64,000 nucleotides of DNA from Pantoea sp. At-9b (GCF_000175935.2 NC_014838.1:310001-374000); one strand, 5' to 3'; shown: positions 51,419 to 60,951, counted from the stretch's first letter. Notes: generated from the letters alone by a model not told the origin. Numbers and translations: made by a program.

Positions 51419-52414
51419 TCACTGAGATTGCGGGAACACGGTATTCCAGTCAGATTTCATACTGACCACCGGCCATCCTTGTTTTTTCGCTTCATCCAAC
51501 CCTTTGTCTAAGCGACCAAAGCTGGATTTACGGTCATAGGCATATTCACGTTGCGCATCATCGTGATGCAGATAAAGAACCAGGGCGTTTTTTGCGCCTG
51601 CGGAGACATATTGCAGCATCGGTAAATCCCCATCGGAATTGCCAAAGGCGAAGATTGGCATGCGGCCGATATAGCGATTGATCGCCACCGGCTTGTTGTC
51701 GCCATCGTCGATAAAGTTGATCGCCCCTTGTTTGATCAGTCGAGGTTTGCCGTCTTTGCCGATGTCAAATTTGACCTTGTCAGTCGAACCAATGACCTGT
51801 TCGGGCGGGATACCGTAGATCTTCTCCGTCCATGGACGCATAAAGTCCGTTCCGCCGCCGGAAACGATATAGGTTTTGAACCCATTGGCACGCAGGTAAC
51901 TCAGCAACTCCAACATGGGCTGATAAACCAGTTCGGTGTAAGGCCGGTTGAAACGCGGGTGACGCGCGGTTTGCAGCCACTGCGTCACACTGGCTTTGAA
52001 GTCTTCGGTGGTCATACCGGCGTCGGCGGCGTGCTCAATCGCCATCAACCCTTGATTGCCGGTTGCGGCAACGGCGTGCATATCGTTTTCCAGTATCCCT
52101 TTAAAAGGTTGCTGGTTTTTCCACTCCGGGTGGTGTGGGGCTAAGGCTTTCACGCGGTCGAGCAGGTACACCAACTGGACGTAGGCAGGTTGCTCGCTCC
52201 ACAGGGTGCCGTCGTTATCGAACACCGCGATACGCTGCTCAACTGGCACATAATCTGCGCTCCCTTGTTGCGTGACTTTCTGCACGAAACTGACGATGCG
52301 CTCTTTCGCCGCAGAATCGCGCCACGAGGGCAGATCTGCTGCGGCGAGCGCGCTGTTGACGACACAGAGCGTCAGCAAAATAAGTGTGGCGATTGAACGG
52401 GTTAACTTAGTCAT
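51419..52414 (-). CDS. Periplasmic HAD-family phosphatase-like protein
   Basis: A 331-residue protein with a signal peptide (cleavage near ALAA-ADLPS) and a HAD fold of the phosphoserine-phosphatase type. Motif I reads AVFDNDGTLW (Asp nucleophile; Asn replaces nothing essential, as the second Asp is kept), motif II TYIVSGGGTDFMRPW, and motif IV FAFGNSDGDLPML. It lies between the arylsulfatase and anSME genes. The role within a sulfatase cluster is unknown; it could act on a released phosphorylated product. Confidence 0.8.
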   Translation of the reverse strand: MTKLTRSIATLILLTLCVVNSALAAADLPSWRDSAAKERIVSFVQKVTQQGSADYVPVEQRIAVFDNDGTLWSEQPAYVQLVYLLDRVKALAPHHPEWKNQQPFKGILENDMHAVAATGNQGLMAIEHAADAGMTTEDFKASVTQWLQTARHPRFNRPYTELVYQPMLELLSYLRANGFKTYIVSGGGTDFMRPWTEKIYGIPPEQVIGSTDKVKFDIGKDGKPRLIKQGAINFIDDGDNKPVAINRYIGRMPIFAFGNSDGDLPMLQYVSAGAKNALVLYLHHDDAQREYAYDRKSSFGRLDKGLDEAKKQGWPVVSMKSDWNTVFPQSQ

Positions 52415-52440
52415 TACGACACCTCAATGGCGGACAAAAC

Positions 52441-52462
52441 TGGCCCGGTTCATACCGGGCCA
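52441..52462. terminator. Intrinsic terminator between sulfatase and HAD genes
   Basis: GGCCCGGT (52442-52449) pairs with ACCGGGCC (52454-52461) around TCAT, extended by an outer T-A pair. On the minus strand AG and four T residues follow, so it can end or attenuate the sulfatase transcript before the HAD gene. Confidence 0.6.
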
Positions 52463-52474
52463 TGCTTTTGGTGA

Positions 52475-54169
52475 TCAGTTACCGGTGGGTAAGCCTAATT
52501 CGAAGCCATTTTTGTTGAGTTGATCGCGTACATTCTGGAAACGTTCGTACTGACTGATGGTGATCGGTCCGGTATAGCTTTCGCTCTGTGCTTTACGCGG
52601 CGGATATTTGGCGTAGGTTTTCATCAAATCGCCAATGGCCTGATTGAAGGTCACTAACGTCCAGGTGTGCTCGGTATAGTTATTCATAAAGATGTCGTAC
52701 CGTTCCTGCGGGTCCTGCCACAGGTCAAAAATCTGTGGCACGGTGGCGACATAGGACGACGGGCCTTTCCAGCCAAGGTTGCTGTCCACGGCCAGACCAC
52801 CGGTGGAGGCACCATTATCACCACGCAGATTGAACTCGGCTTTGTAGTGCCCAACCCGCACCGCCCCCGGCGTCAGTTCATTTTCGGTGAAGTAGAACCA
52901 GGCGGTGCGCGGATCGGGGCCAGTACCAAACAGCACCGGGGAGATGTCGTAGCTGTCGAAGATGATGGGCTTGCCCGCGCGGTCATTCTTCGGCAACTCT
53001 TTAATGCCCGCAACAGAGGCAAAGGTGGCCATTAAATCAAGCCCACCGACAATGTCGTGGTTTTTGGTATCGGCTTTGATTTTTCCTGGCATCCACGCGA
53101 TGGCCGGAACACGGCTGCCACCTTCACGATCGGTGCCTTTGGTGCCACGGAAGGGGGTATAACCGGCATCGGGATAGACATCCTGCCAGGCGCCGTTATC
53201 GGTGGTAAACACCACTAAGGTGTTTTTATCCAGCCCCAGTGCACGGACTTTGTCCATGATATGACCGACGCGGGCATCCATTTCTACCATTGAATCGGCG
53301 TATTTGGTTTTCGCCATGGATTTGCCGACAAAATCAGGGTCGGGCATGTTGGGCTGGTGGTTCTTCATAAAATTGATGCTCATAAAGAACGGCTTAGTGT
53401 CCTTCGCATGCGCATCAAGGTAGTCGAGCGAGGCTTTCTCCACATAGCGGTCAAAGAACGGAATCCCGACCACGCCCTCTTTGCCATCAATCTCTGGCGT
53501 ATTGACGTATTGACCGTTGATTTTGAAATCCTCATGCGGCGCTTCACCGGCTTTGCCCGATAGCGCCCCGCGTGTCACCCGGGCGAACATTTCACGCAAT
53601 TTAGGGTCCATGTCCGGGAACCAGGTGGGATCGGCGTAGGTATAGGCATTGAGGTGATAAAGCCCGACATAGCGCATTTCGTCGTAGCCCTGGGCGTTAG
53701 GCAGCGCATAGTCTGATTCGCCCAAATGCCATTTGCCGGTAAAAAAGGTGTCGTAACCGGCGGTTTTGAGCACGGAAGCCAGCGTCCATTCCTCTTTTGG
53801 CAGGCCGCCCCCCTGACCCTGGAACGCCACGGTGGTCATGCCGCTACGATTGGGGATGCGTCCGGTCTGCATCGCCGCCCGCCCTGGGGTACTGCTCGGT
53901 TGACCATAAAAGCTGAAGAAGGTCATCCCTTCCTGGGCTAACCGGTCGAGATTAGGAGTGGGCATCCCACGACCTTCGCCACCGCCGTAGGCGCCAAGAT
54001 CACCGTAACCGGTATCATCCGCCACAATCAGAATGATATTGGGCTTGCTATTACTCCCTTGATTTTCAGGTGCATTTTGCACCGGGTCTTCAGCCCGGAG
54101 GTAACCGGGCAGCAACACTGAACCAGCAGCAAGCGCTAAAACACCAACGCCTCGATAGGATCTGTTCAT
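52475..54169 (-). CDS. Arylsulfatase, Ser-type (formylglycine at Ser93)
   Basis: A 564-residue periplasmic sulfatase with a signal peptide ending near YLRA-ED. The metal-binding ADDTGYGD (Asp51, Asp52) and the sulfatase signature PSSTPGRAAMQTGR are clear. Ser93 is in the S-x-P-x-R position, so it must be converted to formylglycine by a radical SAM maturase, encoded nearby. GKWHLG carries Lys and His of the active site, and FTTDNGAWQD the further metal ligands. Its natural sulfate ester is unknown. It releases sulfate in the periplasm. Confidence 0.88.
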   Translation of the reverse strand: MNRSYRGVGVLALAAGSVLLPGYLRAEDPVQNAPENQGSNSKPNIILIVADDTGYGDLGAYGGGEGRGMPTPNLDRLAQEGMTFFSFYGQPSSTPGRAAMQTGRIPNRSGMTTVAFQGQGGGLPKEEWTLASVLKTAGYDTFFTGKWHLGESDYALPNAQGYDEMRYVGLYHLNAYTYADPTWFPDMDPKLREMFARVTRGALSGKAGEAPHEDFKINGQYVNTPEIDGKEGVVGIPFFDRYVEKASLDYLDAHAKDTKPFFMSINFMKNHQPNMPDPDFVGKSMAKTKYADSMVEMDARVGHIMDKVRALGLDKNTLVVFTTDNGAWQDVYPDAGYTPFRGTKGTDREGGSRVPAIAWMPGKIKADTKNHDIVGGLDLMATFASVAGIKELPKNDRAGKPIIFDSYDISPVLFGTGPDPRTAWFYFTENELTPGAVRVGHYKAEFNLRGDNGASTGGLAVDSNLGWKGPSSYVATVPQIFDLWQDPQERYDIFMNNYTEHTWTLVTFNQAIGDLMKTYAKYPPRKAQSESYTGPITISQYERFQNVRDQLNKNGFELGLPTGN

Positions 54170-54279
54170 AGTTTACATCCTTAGAAATAGCAGTTGTTTA
54201 ACGGTGCTTACTTCAACAGGCAGGTATTGAATAAAACAGAAAAAACGGGCCACCGGGCCAGGGGTAGTCCGCAGAACCT

Positions 54280-56253
54280 TTAGGGCGTCACGATGTTGAA
54301 CCAGAACTCAAACTTATCCATATAACTCAACAATTCATCCACTTTCGCGGGATTACCGCTGATGTTGACTTCGCTGTTATCCTGCGCCTGTTTCAGCGTC
54401 TCCTCCTTCAGGATAATTTTGTTCAACGTGTCACGATTCAGGGTGAGGGTGGCGTCCGCATTTTGCCCCTGGGCATTGGCGGTGTGGTTCAGCACGCCGT
54501 TTTCCAATTCCAGTTTGTATTTACCGCCATCTTTGCCGAGGTCGACATTGATCAATGCCTTCGCATTGGCGGCTTTCTCGCCGTTGATATGTACTGCCAG
54601 GAAATCAAAGAACATCTCTGGCGTCATGGCTTTCACGGTATCGCCACTGGCCGTATTCGGCGTCGGGCCTTTGATTACCCCATTGCGTAATTCCTGTGCG
54701 CCGGTGAGATAGAAGTTACGCCACGGACCGGACTCAGCCTGATAACCTAGTTGTTCCAGTGCATCGGCTTCCAGATCGCGCGCCGCTTTATTTTCCGGAT
54801 CGGCAAACACCACTTTGCTGACCACCTGCGCGACCCAACGATAGTTGCCCTGATCGAAGTCGGTTTTGGCTTTTTGCAGGATGTTGTCCGCACCGCCCAT
54901 ATATTCGACGAATTTTTTCGCCGCTTCTTCAGGCGGCAACTCGTCCAGCGTAGCCGGGTTGCCGTCGAACCAGCCCAGATACAGCACATAGGTGGCTTTC
55001 ACATCGTGGCTGACTGAGCCGTAATAGCCGCGGTTAGCCCAGGTTTTTGCCAGGCCATCCGGCAGTTTGAACTTAGCGGCGATTTCGTCACGCGTCAGAC
55101 CTTCGTTCGCCATGCGTAATGTCTGGTCGTTGATGTAGCGATAGAGATCGCGCTGGGTTTTCAGCAGTTTATTGACGTTGTCATTGCCCCAGGTCGGCCA
55201 GTGATGCTGGGCAATAATGATTTGCGCGTTATCACCCCAGCGGGTGATGGCGTCGTTGATATATTTCGACCAGGGCAGCGGTTCACGAATTTTCGCCCCG
55301 CGTAGCGAGTAGGTGTTGTGCAGGGTATGGGTGACATCCTCGGCGGTCTCAATCATTTTTTTCTCTTCGACGTACCACAACATTTCCGAGGGCGCTTCTG
55401 ATCCCGGGGCCATCATAAATTCATAGGTCAGGCCGTCGATATTGTGTTTTTCCCCGGTTTTGCTGATGGTGACGGTGGGGGCAATCAGGGTGACGGTTCC
55501 GGCTGAGGTGGTGGTGCCCAGTCCGGCACCCACCTGTCCCTGAGGATCGGCTTTCAGCAAGTTGCCGTACATATAACTGGCGCGGCGGCTCATCACGTTG
55601 CCCGCCATGATGTTCTCGGAAACTGCTGCCTCCATAAAGCCAGCCGGGGCGTAGATTTTGACTTTGCCGGATTTCACATCTGCCTCGTTGACTACGCCGC
55701 GCACCCCGCCGTAATGGTCAACGTGGCTGTGGGTATAAATCACCGCCACCACCGGTTTTTTACCACGGTTTTTAAAGTAGAGGTCCATCCCCACTTTGGC
55801 GGTTTCGGCAGACACCAGTGGGTCGATCACCGTGATGCCTTTTTTGCCTTCGATGATGGTCATATTTGACAGATCCAGATTACGGATCTGATAAACCCCT
55901 TCGGTTACTTTAAATAGCCCACTGATATTAATCAGTTGCGATTGTCGCCACAGACTGGGATTAACGGTGTCCGGTGATTTTTCACCCTCTTTGATAAAGG
56001 CATATTGTCCCGGGTCCCAGATAACATTTCCCGCTTCGCCTTTAATGACGCCTTGTGGTAGCGCAGCGACAAATCCTTTGTGCGCATCGCTAAAATCAGT
56101 TTGGTCAGAAAAGGGCAGCTGATTATAAAGGGCGTCATTAGTTTGTTTTGTCGCTGCGGTGGCGTCTTTGCGCGCCTCATCTGCGGCAAAAACGTTAAAG
56201 GCATTGGTCAGTAATGCAGCAAGTACCATGCAGTGAAGATGCTTCAGTTTCAT
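54280..56253 (-). CDS. Linear alkylsulfatase (SdsA/YjcS-like metallo-beta-lactamase fold)
   Basis: A 657-residue periplasmic enzyme. The signal peptide ends FA-AD near residue 23. The zinc motif THSHVDHYGG is at residues 174-183, and AEDVTHTLHN and AQHHWPTWGN hold other active-site residues. A dimerisation domain and a C-terminal SCP2-like domain complete the SdsA1 layout and length. These enzymes hydrolyse primary or secondary alkyl sulfates such as dodecyl sulfate to alcohol and sulfate. ATG 56253 is fixed by GAGG upstream. It leads the sulfatase cluster. Confidence 0.88.
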   Translation of the reverse strand: MKLKHLHCMVLAALLTNAFNVFAADEARKDATAATKQTNDALYNQLPFSDQTDFSDAHKGFVAALPQGVIKGEAGNVIWDPGQYAFIKEGEKSPDTVNPSLWRQSQLINISGLFKVTEGVYQIRNLDLSNMTIIEGKKGITVIDPLVSAETAKVGMDLYFKNRGKKPVVAVIYTHSHVDHYGGVRGVVNEADVKSGKVKIYAPAGFMEAAVSENIMAGNVMSRRASYMYGNLLKADPQGQVGAGLGTTTSAGTVTLIAPTVTISKTGEKHNIDGLTYEFMMAPGSEAPSEMLWYVEEKKMIETAEDVTHTLHNTYSLRGAKIREPLPWSKYINDAITRWGDNAQIIIAQHHWPTWGNDNVNKLLKTQRDLYRYINDQTLRMANEGLTRDEIAAKFKLPDGLAKTWANRGYYGSVSHDVKATYVLYLGWFDGNPATLDELPPEEAAKKFVEYMGGADNILQKAKTDFDQGNYRWVAQVVSKVVFADPENKAARDLEADALEQLGYQAESGPWRNFYLTGAQELRNGVIKGPTPNTASGDTVKAMTPEMFFDFLAVHINGEKAANAKALINVDLGKDGGKYKLELENGVLNHTANAQGQNADATLTLNRDTLNKIILKEETLKQAQDNSEVNISGNPAKVDELLSYMDKFEFWFNIVTP

Positions 56254-56817
56254 TCTGTAACCTCGGTATTGTGGGCTAAGCAATTAGAACAGCGTGATGC
56301 ATCTGCTATGTATTTAAGGCCAGCTAAAAATAGAGAAATCAAGCTTGTGATGTATGTTAGGGTGGTGTGAATATATTAATATTTCGTAATAACCGTAGTT
56401 AAACCTTTGCGTTAGGCAAGCGAAGCGTTAATATTTTCTCTTGGCTTTTTTATGCTTTTTGAAGCGGATCATAAATTGTGAGTTGCCGTAATTTTATTTT
56501 TTACTGGCACCGTAAAATAGAGTAATTTATTGATTAATAACAAAATAATCTGTTTTTACGATGCATTTCGCTTCGCTAATTACACGATTTTTATCGGAAA
56601 TCAGCACAAGGCAATGTAAATAAACCTGGAGGGTTGTTGTTCGTTTTTCTGTCGCTAACCATCTAATTATTCAGTAACTCTTTAATTTGTTTTTTAATTT
56701 TTTGCAATTAATCTTAAGTGTGCATTAAATCGTCTGGTTGCAATATTTTAAACGTCGTCTAAAAATTTAATGGCTATAGTGAACCGTCAATTCCCCAATC
56801 ATCTCCGAGGTTTGATA
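56254..56817. other. AT-rich divergent interval, no gene recognised
   Basis: A 564-base strongly AT-rich interval between the alkylsulfatase gene and the YdgH-type gene. It must contain both promoters. The low GC content against the surrounding coding sequence would favour H-NS binding. I find no supported small gene, repeat or RNA in it. Confidence 0.5.
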
Positions 56818-57084
56818 ATGAAAAAAACGATGGCAAGTATGATAGCGTTGGTCACCGCTTCGTTAATTTGTGGCTCGGCTTTCGCGGCAAAGGAAATCAG
56901 TAAAGCCGACGCGAAGAAATACCATAAGGTCGGGACGGTCAGTTCCACCAAAGAACATACCTCACCACGTGCAGCAATGGAGGAGATCTCTAAAAAAGCG
57001 GATGAGATGGGAGGGAAATATTTTGTCATCACCTCTGGTAATGAGGGAGACAAAGTCCGTGCGACGGCAACGGTTTATAAATAA
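56818..57084 (+). CDS. YdgH/BhsA/McbA-like (DUF1471) periplasmic protein
   Basis: An 88-residue secreted protein with a signal peptide (MKKTMASMIALVTASLICGSAFA-AK) and a single DUF1471 domain (KKYHKVGTVSSTKEHTSPRAAMEEISKKADEMGGKYFVITSGNEGDKVRATATVYK). Members are small stress-linked envelope proteins involved in biofilm, metal or acid responses. ATG 56818 follows GAGG and is the family start. It converges with the TonB receptor gene, with a strong hairpin between. Confidence 0.87.
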   Translation: MKKTMASMIALVTASLICGSAFAAKEISKADAKKYHKVGTVSSTKEHTSPRAAMEEISKKADEMGGKYFVITSGNEGDKVRATATVYK

Positions 57085-57088
57085 ATAC

Positions 57089-57116
57089 GCCGCGCCCGGT
57101 TTATGCCGGGCGCGGC
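57089..57116. terminator. Two-way terminator between DUF1471 and TonB receptor genes
   Basis: GCCGCGCCCGG (57089-57099) pairs perfectly with CCGGGCGCGGC (57106-57116) around TTTATG. It sits in the 41-base gap between convergent genes. T-rich sequence (TATTTATTAT) follows on the plus strand; the other side is TATTTATTT on the minus strand. Confidence 0.75.
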
Positions 57117-57125
57117 TATTTATTA

Positions 57126-59327
57126 TCAGAACTGGTATGAAACGCTGACCGAGAAATTACGCGGCTCGCCGTAAACATAGTTGTTCATATAGGTATAGTA
57201 GGTACGATCAAACAGGTTATCCACGTTCGCCTGTACCGCCACCTGCTTGGTGACCTGATAACGGGCAAACAGGTTTGCCAACGGATAGCTGCCCTGGTAA
57301 ACGCGCTGGGTGCTGCCATCTGGCGCGGTGTCATCCTGGAACACACGGTTCTGCCAGGTGATGCCGCCACCAAAGGTGAGGTCCGGCAGCATCGGCAGCT
57401 GATAGCGCGTGAACAGCTTGAACACGGTTTGCGGTTGGTTGGAGTTATAACGTCCATCCGAATCGCGTGCGACGTAACGTGTGGCACCGAAGGTCATTTG
57501 CAGGTTATCGGTGAGTGCGCCATTCAATTCAAATTCAGCACCTTTGCTACGGGCACCTTTTGTTGCTTTATATGCCTGTTCGCTGCTGTTGTTGACGTAG
57601 ACGTCATCAATGGCTTCACCCACGTTATTCTGCTCAATGCGGAAGATGGCCATGGTCGCGGTCAGGCGGCCATCAAACCAGGCGGATTTCAGGCCAGTTT
57701 CATAGCTTTTGCCGGTAACCGGTGACAGGTAGTGACCGCTGCTATCACGATAGGTTTGTGGCTGGAAGATCGAGGTATAGCTGGCATAGGCTGACCAGGT
57801 ATCATTAATGTCATACACCATACCGGCATACGGCGTGATGTTGTTTTTATCCATATTGCCGCTGCTGCCATTGGTGCTGTATTGGGTGTAACGGGCACCA
57901 ATAATCAACGACAGCGGATCGGCCAGTGAGAAACGTGCAGCGGTGTAGGCTGACTTCTGGCGCACCACATCATCGGCGTTCAGATACCAGTCGCCCCAGT
58001 TGGGTTCAGCGATACTGCCATTCCAGCTGTTATTGAAGATGCCGATATCGCTGGTCGCAATGTCACCGGCGTCTTCATCGGTTATACCGTTGCTACTGTA
58101 GGTCACGTTATGCTGACGGCTGTAACTCACGCCCGCCATCAGTTGGTGCTGGCGTCCGAACAGTTCAAACGGACCGCTTGCATAGCCATCAACCGAGGTC
58201 AGCTCACGTTTGCCACGGTCCATACTGCCGAAGCCATCGGCACCCTCGCCGGTGTCCTGATCGGGTAATGACAGATAACCGGTGTACAACAACTTGTCGC
58301 TGAAGGTATTTTCAGCGTGAGTACCGTTTAAATGAAAGGACCAGCCGTTATCAAAGTTATGAACCAGGTCGGCATACAGTTTACGCACGGTGGTGTGGTA
58401 CCAGGTCCAGTCTGCCGAGGAGTTCAGGCTGCGATTGTAATGGGTCAATGCGCCATTGCTGTAAAACACCGGATTACCACCCCAGGTGGGGTTTTTGGTG
58501 TCAGCGTCCTGATAGTCATAAGCTAACGACAACGTGGTGTTATCGGTGATATCGGCATCAATCGCGCCATACAGGAATTTGGTATTTTTACGATAACGAT
58601 CCAGCCAGCTGTCCTGATTCTGATAACCCGCGATAACGCGACCACGTACCGTTCCCGATTCATTTAATGGGGTGGAGATATCTGCAACATAGCGCTGTTT
58701 GTTCCAGCTACCATAGCTGGCCGTTAAATTCCCGGTGAACTCTTTGCTGTCGGCGTGTTTACGCACCATGTTAACGGATGCCGCCGGGCTGCCTGCGCCG
58801 GTCATCAGGCCAGTCGCGCCGCGCACCACTTCAATACGATCATAAATCGCGGTATCTGAAGCGGTATCCCCGTAGTTCCATGAATCCCCCATTGAAGTAG
58901 GGATGCCATCATAGGTGAAGTTGGTCAGCAAGAAGCCGCGCGAATAGTAATAAGAACGTTCGCTATCGTCCTGCTCGCTGGTAATCCCGGTGGTGTTTTT
59001 CAGCACATCACTGATGGTCTGTAGCTGCTGATCCTGAATACGCTGTTGAGTGATGACGCTGACGGATTGCGGCACATCGCGCGGCGTCAGCAGCAGCTTC
59101 GTGCCGGCACGCGTGGTTTTTACCTGGTAATCGGTCTTGTCCTGTGCACTGGTGTCGCTATCGGTATTGGCATTAACCACCAGATCTTGCTGGGTCGTGG
59201 TGGTCTCTGCTGCCAGTGCCGGATTAAGAAGGGCGTGTACCGCCATTGCCAGCAATGACACGGTGAAAGTCTTGCGGATACCCGACGCGCTTGATCCCGC
59301 CTGAGTTTCCCTGCGATTCGAAGACAT
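57126..59327 (-). CDS. TonB-dependent siderophore receptor (FhuE/FpvA-like)
   Basis: A 733-residue outer-membrane receptor with a signal peptide, a TonB-box-like stretch (QQDLVVNA), a plug domain (TPRDVPQSVSVITQQRIQDQQLQTISDVLKNTTGI, GATGLMTGAGSPAASVNMVRKHA) and a 22-strand barrel ending FSVSVSYQF. The plug motifs are those of hydroxamate receptors like FhuE (coprogen, rhodotorulate). ATG 59327 has GGGAA upstream. A Fur-like box lies about 110 bases upstream, which implies iron repression. Confidence 0.87.
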   Translation of the reverse strand: MSSNRRETQAGSSASGIRKTFTVSLLAMAVHALLNPALAAETTTTQQDLVVNANTDSDTSAQDKTDYQVKTTRAGTKLLLTPRDVPQSVSVITQQRIQDQQLQTISDVLKNTTGITSEQDDSERSYYYSRGFLLTNFTYDGIPTSMGDSWNYGDTASDTAIYDRIEVVRGATGLMTGAGSPAASVNMVRKHADSKEFTGNLTASYGSWNKQRYVADISTPLNESGTVRGRVIAGYQNQDSWLDRYRKNTKFLYGAIDADITDNTTLSLAYDYQDADTKNPTWGGNPVFYSNGALTHYNRSLNSSADWTWYHTTVRKLYADLVHNFDNGWSFHLNGTHAENTFSDKLLYTGYLSLPDQDTGEGADGFGSMDRGKRELTSVDGYASGPFELFGRQHQLMAGVSYSRQHNVTYSSNGITDEDAGDIATSDIGIFNNSWNGSIAEPNWGDWYLNADDVVRQKSAYTAARFSLADPLSLIIGARYTQYSTNGSSGNMDKNNITPYAGMVYDINDTWSAYASYTSIFQPQTYRDSSGHYLSPVTGKSYETGLKSAWFDGRLTATMAIFRIEQNNVGEAIDDVYVNNSSEQAYKATKGARSKGAEFELNGALTDNLQMTFGATRYVARDSDGRYNSNQPQTVFKLFTRYQLPMLPDLTFGGGITWQNRVFQDDTAPDGSTQRVYQGSYPLANLFARYQVTKQVAVQANVDNLFDRTYYTYMNNYVYGEPRNFSVSVSYQF

Positions 59328-59435
59328 AATATTTCCCGCCAAAATAAACGTGGTCTGCTGTTGTGTCGCTTCTGATTTTTATTACGCCGCGCGCTGCTGC
59401 GGCATTTAACGCTAAGAAGCGCATAAATTGAGAAA

Positions 59436-59454
59436 GCCAATGATAATCATTTGC
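59436..59454. promoter_or_regulatory. Fur box of the TonB receptor gene
   Basis: GCCAATGATAATCATTTGC matches 15 of 19 positions of the Fur consensus GATAATGATAATCATTATC, including the whole central AATGATAATCATT. It is 109 bases upstream of the receptor start. Confidence 0.75.
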
Positions 59455-59683
59455 TTTAAAAATTCGCCAAAGGTTTCATTCGATTGTGTAAACATTTGTA
59501 TAGATGATTTAAATCAATCAGATAGGATCAAATTTAACCCTTTAATTGCTGTCGTTTACTTATATCAGCTGGCTATTTAGCGGCAAAATCGGGCTTTTTA
59601 TCGCTTAAAATCGCGTTTCTGCTGACGGTGATGTCGGTCTGCTAAGCCATTGTTTAGGGGGGATTTGCTTAGTTGTCGTTAAT

Positions 59684-59702
59684 GCGTATGATTCTCATTC
59701 TT
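59684..59702. promoter_or_regulatory. Fur-like box of the YncE-like gene
   Basis: The core TGATTCTCATT (59689-59699) matches 9 of 11 central Fur positions (TGATAATCATT). It lies 65 bases before the YncE-like start, close to where the promoter should be. Confidence 0.55.
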
Positions 59703-59766
59703 TCTACGTTCCTTCCGTGCTGGCTATCGCCTGCGGGAATCCGTTTATCCATTGATGGAGTTCAGA

Positions 59767-60861
59767 ATGAAATCGTTGTTCAGCCCGCGTCAGGCCGCCA
59801 TTGCCGCCGCAGTTATCGCTGCCTGTAGCCTGACAGCCTGCCAGGCTCCGGCCAAAAAAGCGGAAGCGCCTGTTGCTGCCGCCGCAGTGAAGCCAGTCGA
59901 TACCCAGTTGACCCAGCGTGTATTGGGCGATGGCCTGTATGAACTGGCGTACTCACCCGCAGCGAACGCCTTGTTTGTGGCCAGCGCTCAGGGCTTCAAA
60001 GATGTCAATGGCGGGATGATCTACCGTCTCGATCCGACCACGCTGGCGACCAAAGGCGAAACCCATACCGATCTGAAAAACTTCGGCATGGCGATTGAGG
60101 GTGAAGGCAGCGTGTTCTACACCACCAACTCCCTGGATGGCGGCGTGTCAAAAGTGGATGCGCAGAGTGGCAAAGTGTTGGAGCGCCTGATGTTGGGCGG
60201 CAAGAAAGATAAAGAAGGCGATGTACCGGGCGCACGTGAAATGCTGCTGCTGGGTAACGAACTGTACGTTGGCCGCGTAGCCGATCCGGGCTTTATCTCG
60301 GTGGTTGATACCAAAACCTTCAAACTGAAAACCACCATTAAAAACGCCGGTAAGTGGGTAACAGGGATTATCTACTCCCCGCTGACTGAACGCGTTTATG
60401 CCGCCAATGGTGCCGGTGAGATTGTGGTGATCAACCCACGCACCCACAAAATTGAGCAGCGCTGGACAGCGGGTGATGGCAAGGAATATCTGTTCCTGAA
60501 TATGGCGGAAGATCCGGCCACCGGTCGTCTGTTTGTCACCGATGATTCCAAGGGCAAAACCACCCTGGTCTTCGACGAACATACCGGCAAAGTGATCAAA
60601 CGTCTCCCGGGCGACGCACTGGGCATCAAGTTCAACGCCAAACGTAACGAGATCTACATTTCTCAACGTGAGTCGAAGAAAGTGTTGCAGTTGGATGCCA
60701 CCAGCTATGCGGTGAAAAACAGCTGGTCATTCGACACCAACCCGAACAGCCTGCTGGTCTCCGCCGATGGTCAAACCCTGTATGTTTCTCTGAAGCAGGC
60801 GTTTAATAAAGATAACTCAACCCAGGGTAAAGACAGCGTGGCCCGCATTGCGCTGAAGTAA
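59767..60861 (+). CDS. YncE-like beta-propeller lipoprotein
   Basis: A 364-residue protein of the YncE seven-bladed propeller family, with repeating blade motifs (LYELAYSPAANALFVASAQG, VTGIIYSPLTERVYAANGAGEIVVINPRTHKIEQRW, GRLFVTDDSKGKTTLVFDEHTGKVIKRL, GQTLYVSLKQ). Unlike a plain secreted YncE, the N-terminus has a lipobox (SLTAC, Cys25), so membrane anchoring is predicted. ATG 59767 follows GGAG. In E. coli yncE lies beside the TonB receptor gene yncD and is iron-regulated; the same pairing is seen here. Confidence 0.85.
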   Translation: MKSLFSPRQAAIAAAVIAACSLTACQAPAKKAEAPVAAAAVKPVDTQLTQRVLGDGLYELAYSPAANALFVASAQGFKDVNGGMIYRLDPTTLATKGETHTDLKNFGMAIEGEGSVFYTTNSLDGGVSKVDAQSGKVLERLMLGGKKDKEGDVPGAREMLLLGNELYVGRVADPGFISVVDTKTFKLKTTIKNAGKWVTGIIYSPLTERVYAANGAGEIVVINPRTHKIEQRWTAGDGKEYLFLNMAEDPATGRLFVTDDSKGKTTLVFDEHTGKVIKRLPGDALGIKFNAKRNEIYISQRESKKVLQLDATSYAVKNSWSFDTNPNSLLVSADGQTLYVSLKQAFNKDNSTQGKDSVARIALK

Positions 60862-60875
60862 GTTTACCTGCACGT

Positions 60876-60899
60876 AACGGCGCGATTTATCGCGCCGTT
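60876..60899. repeat. REP-like palindrome after the YncE-like gene
   Basis: AACGGCGCGAT and ATCGCGCCGTT form a perfect 11-bp stem with a TT loop. The core GGCGCGATTTATCGCGCC is that of the other family copies in the window. It lies 15 bases after the stop and may terminate the transcript. Confidence 0.75.
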
Positions 60900-60951
60900 T
60901 GCGTATAATGCGCGCAATCCTTCACCTCACGACTCAGGGTGTCATCTGGCA

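Larger units (their letters stand above)
59328..59766. other. Divergent iron-regulated interval
   Basis: The 439-base gap between the TonB receptor and the YncE-like gene holds two Fur-like boxes, one near each gene (59436-59454 and 59684-59702). The stretch between is AT-rich and shows no gene. Confidence 0.6.
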
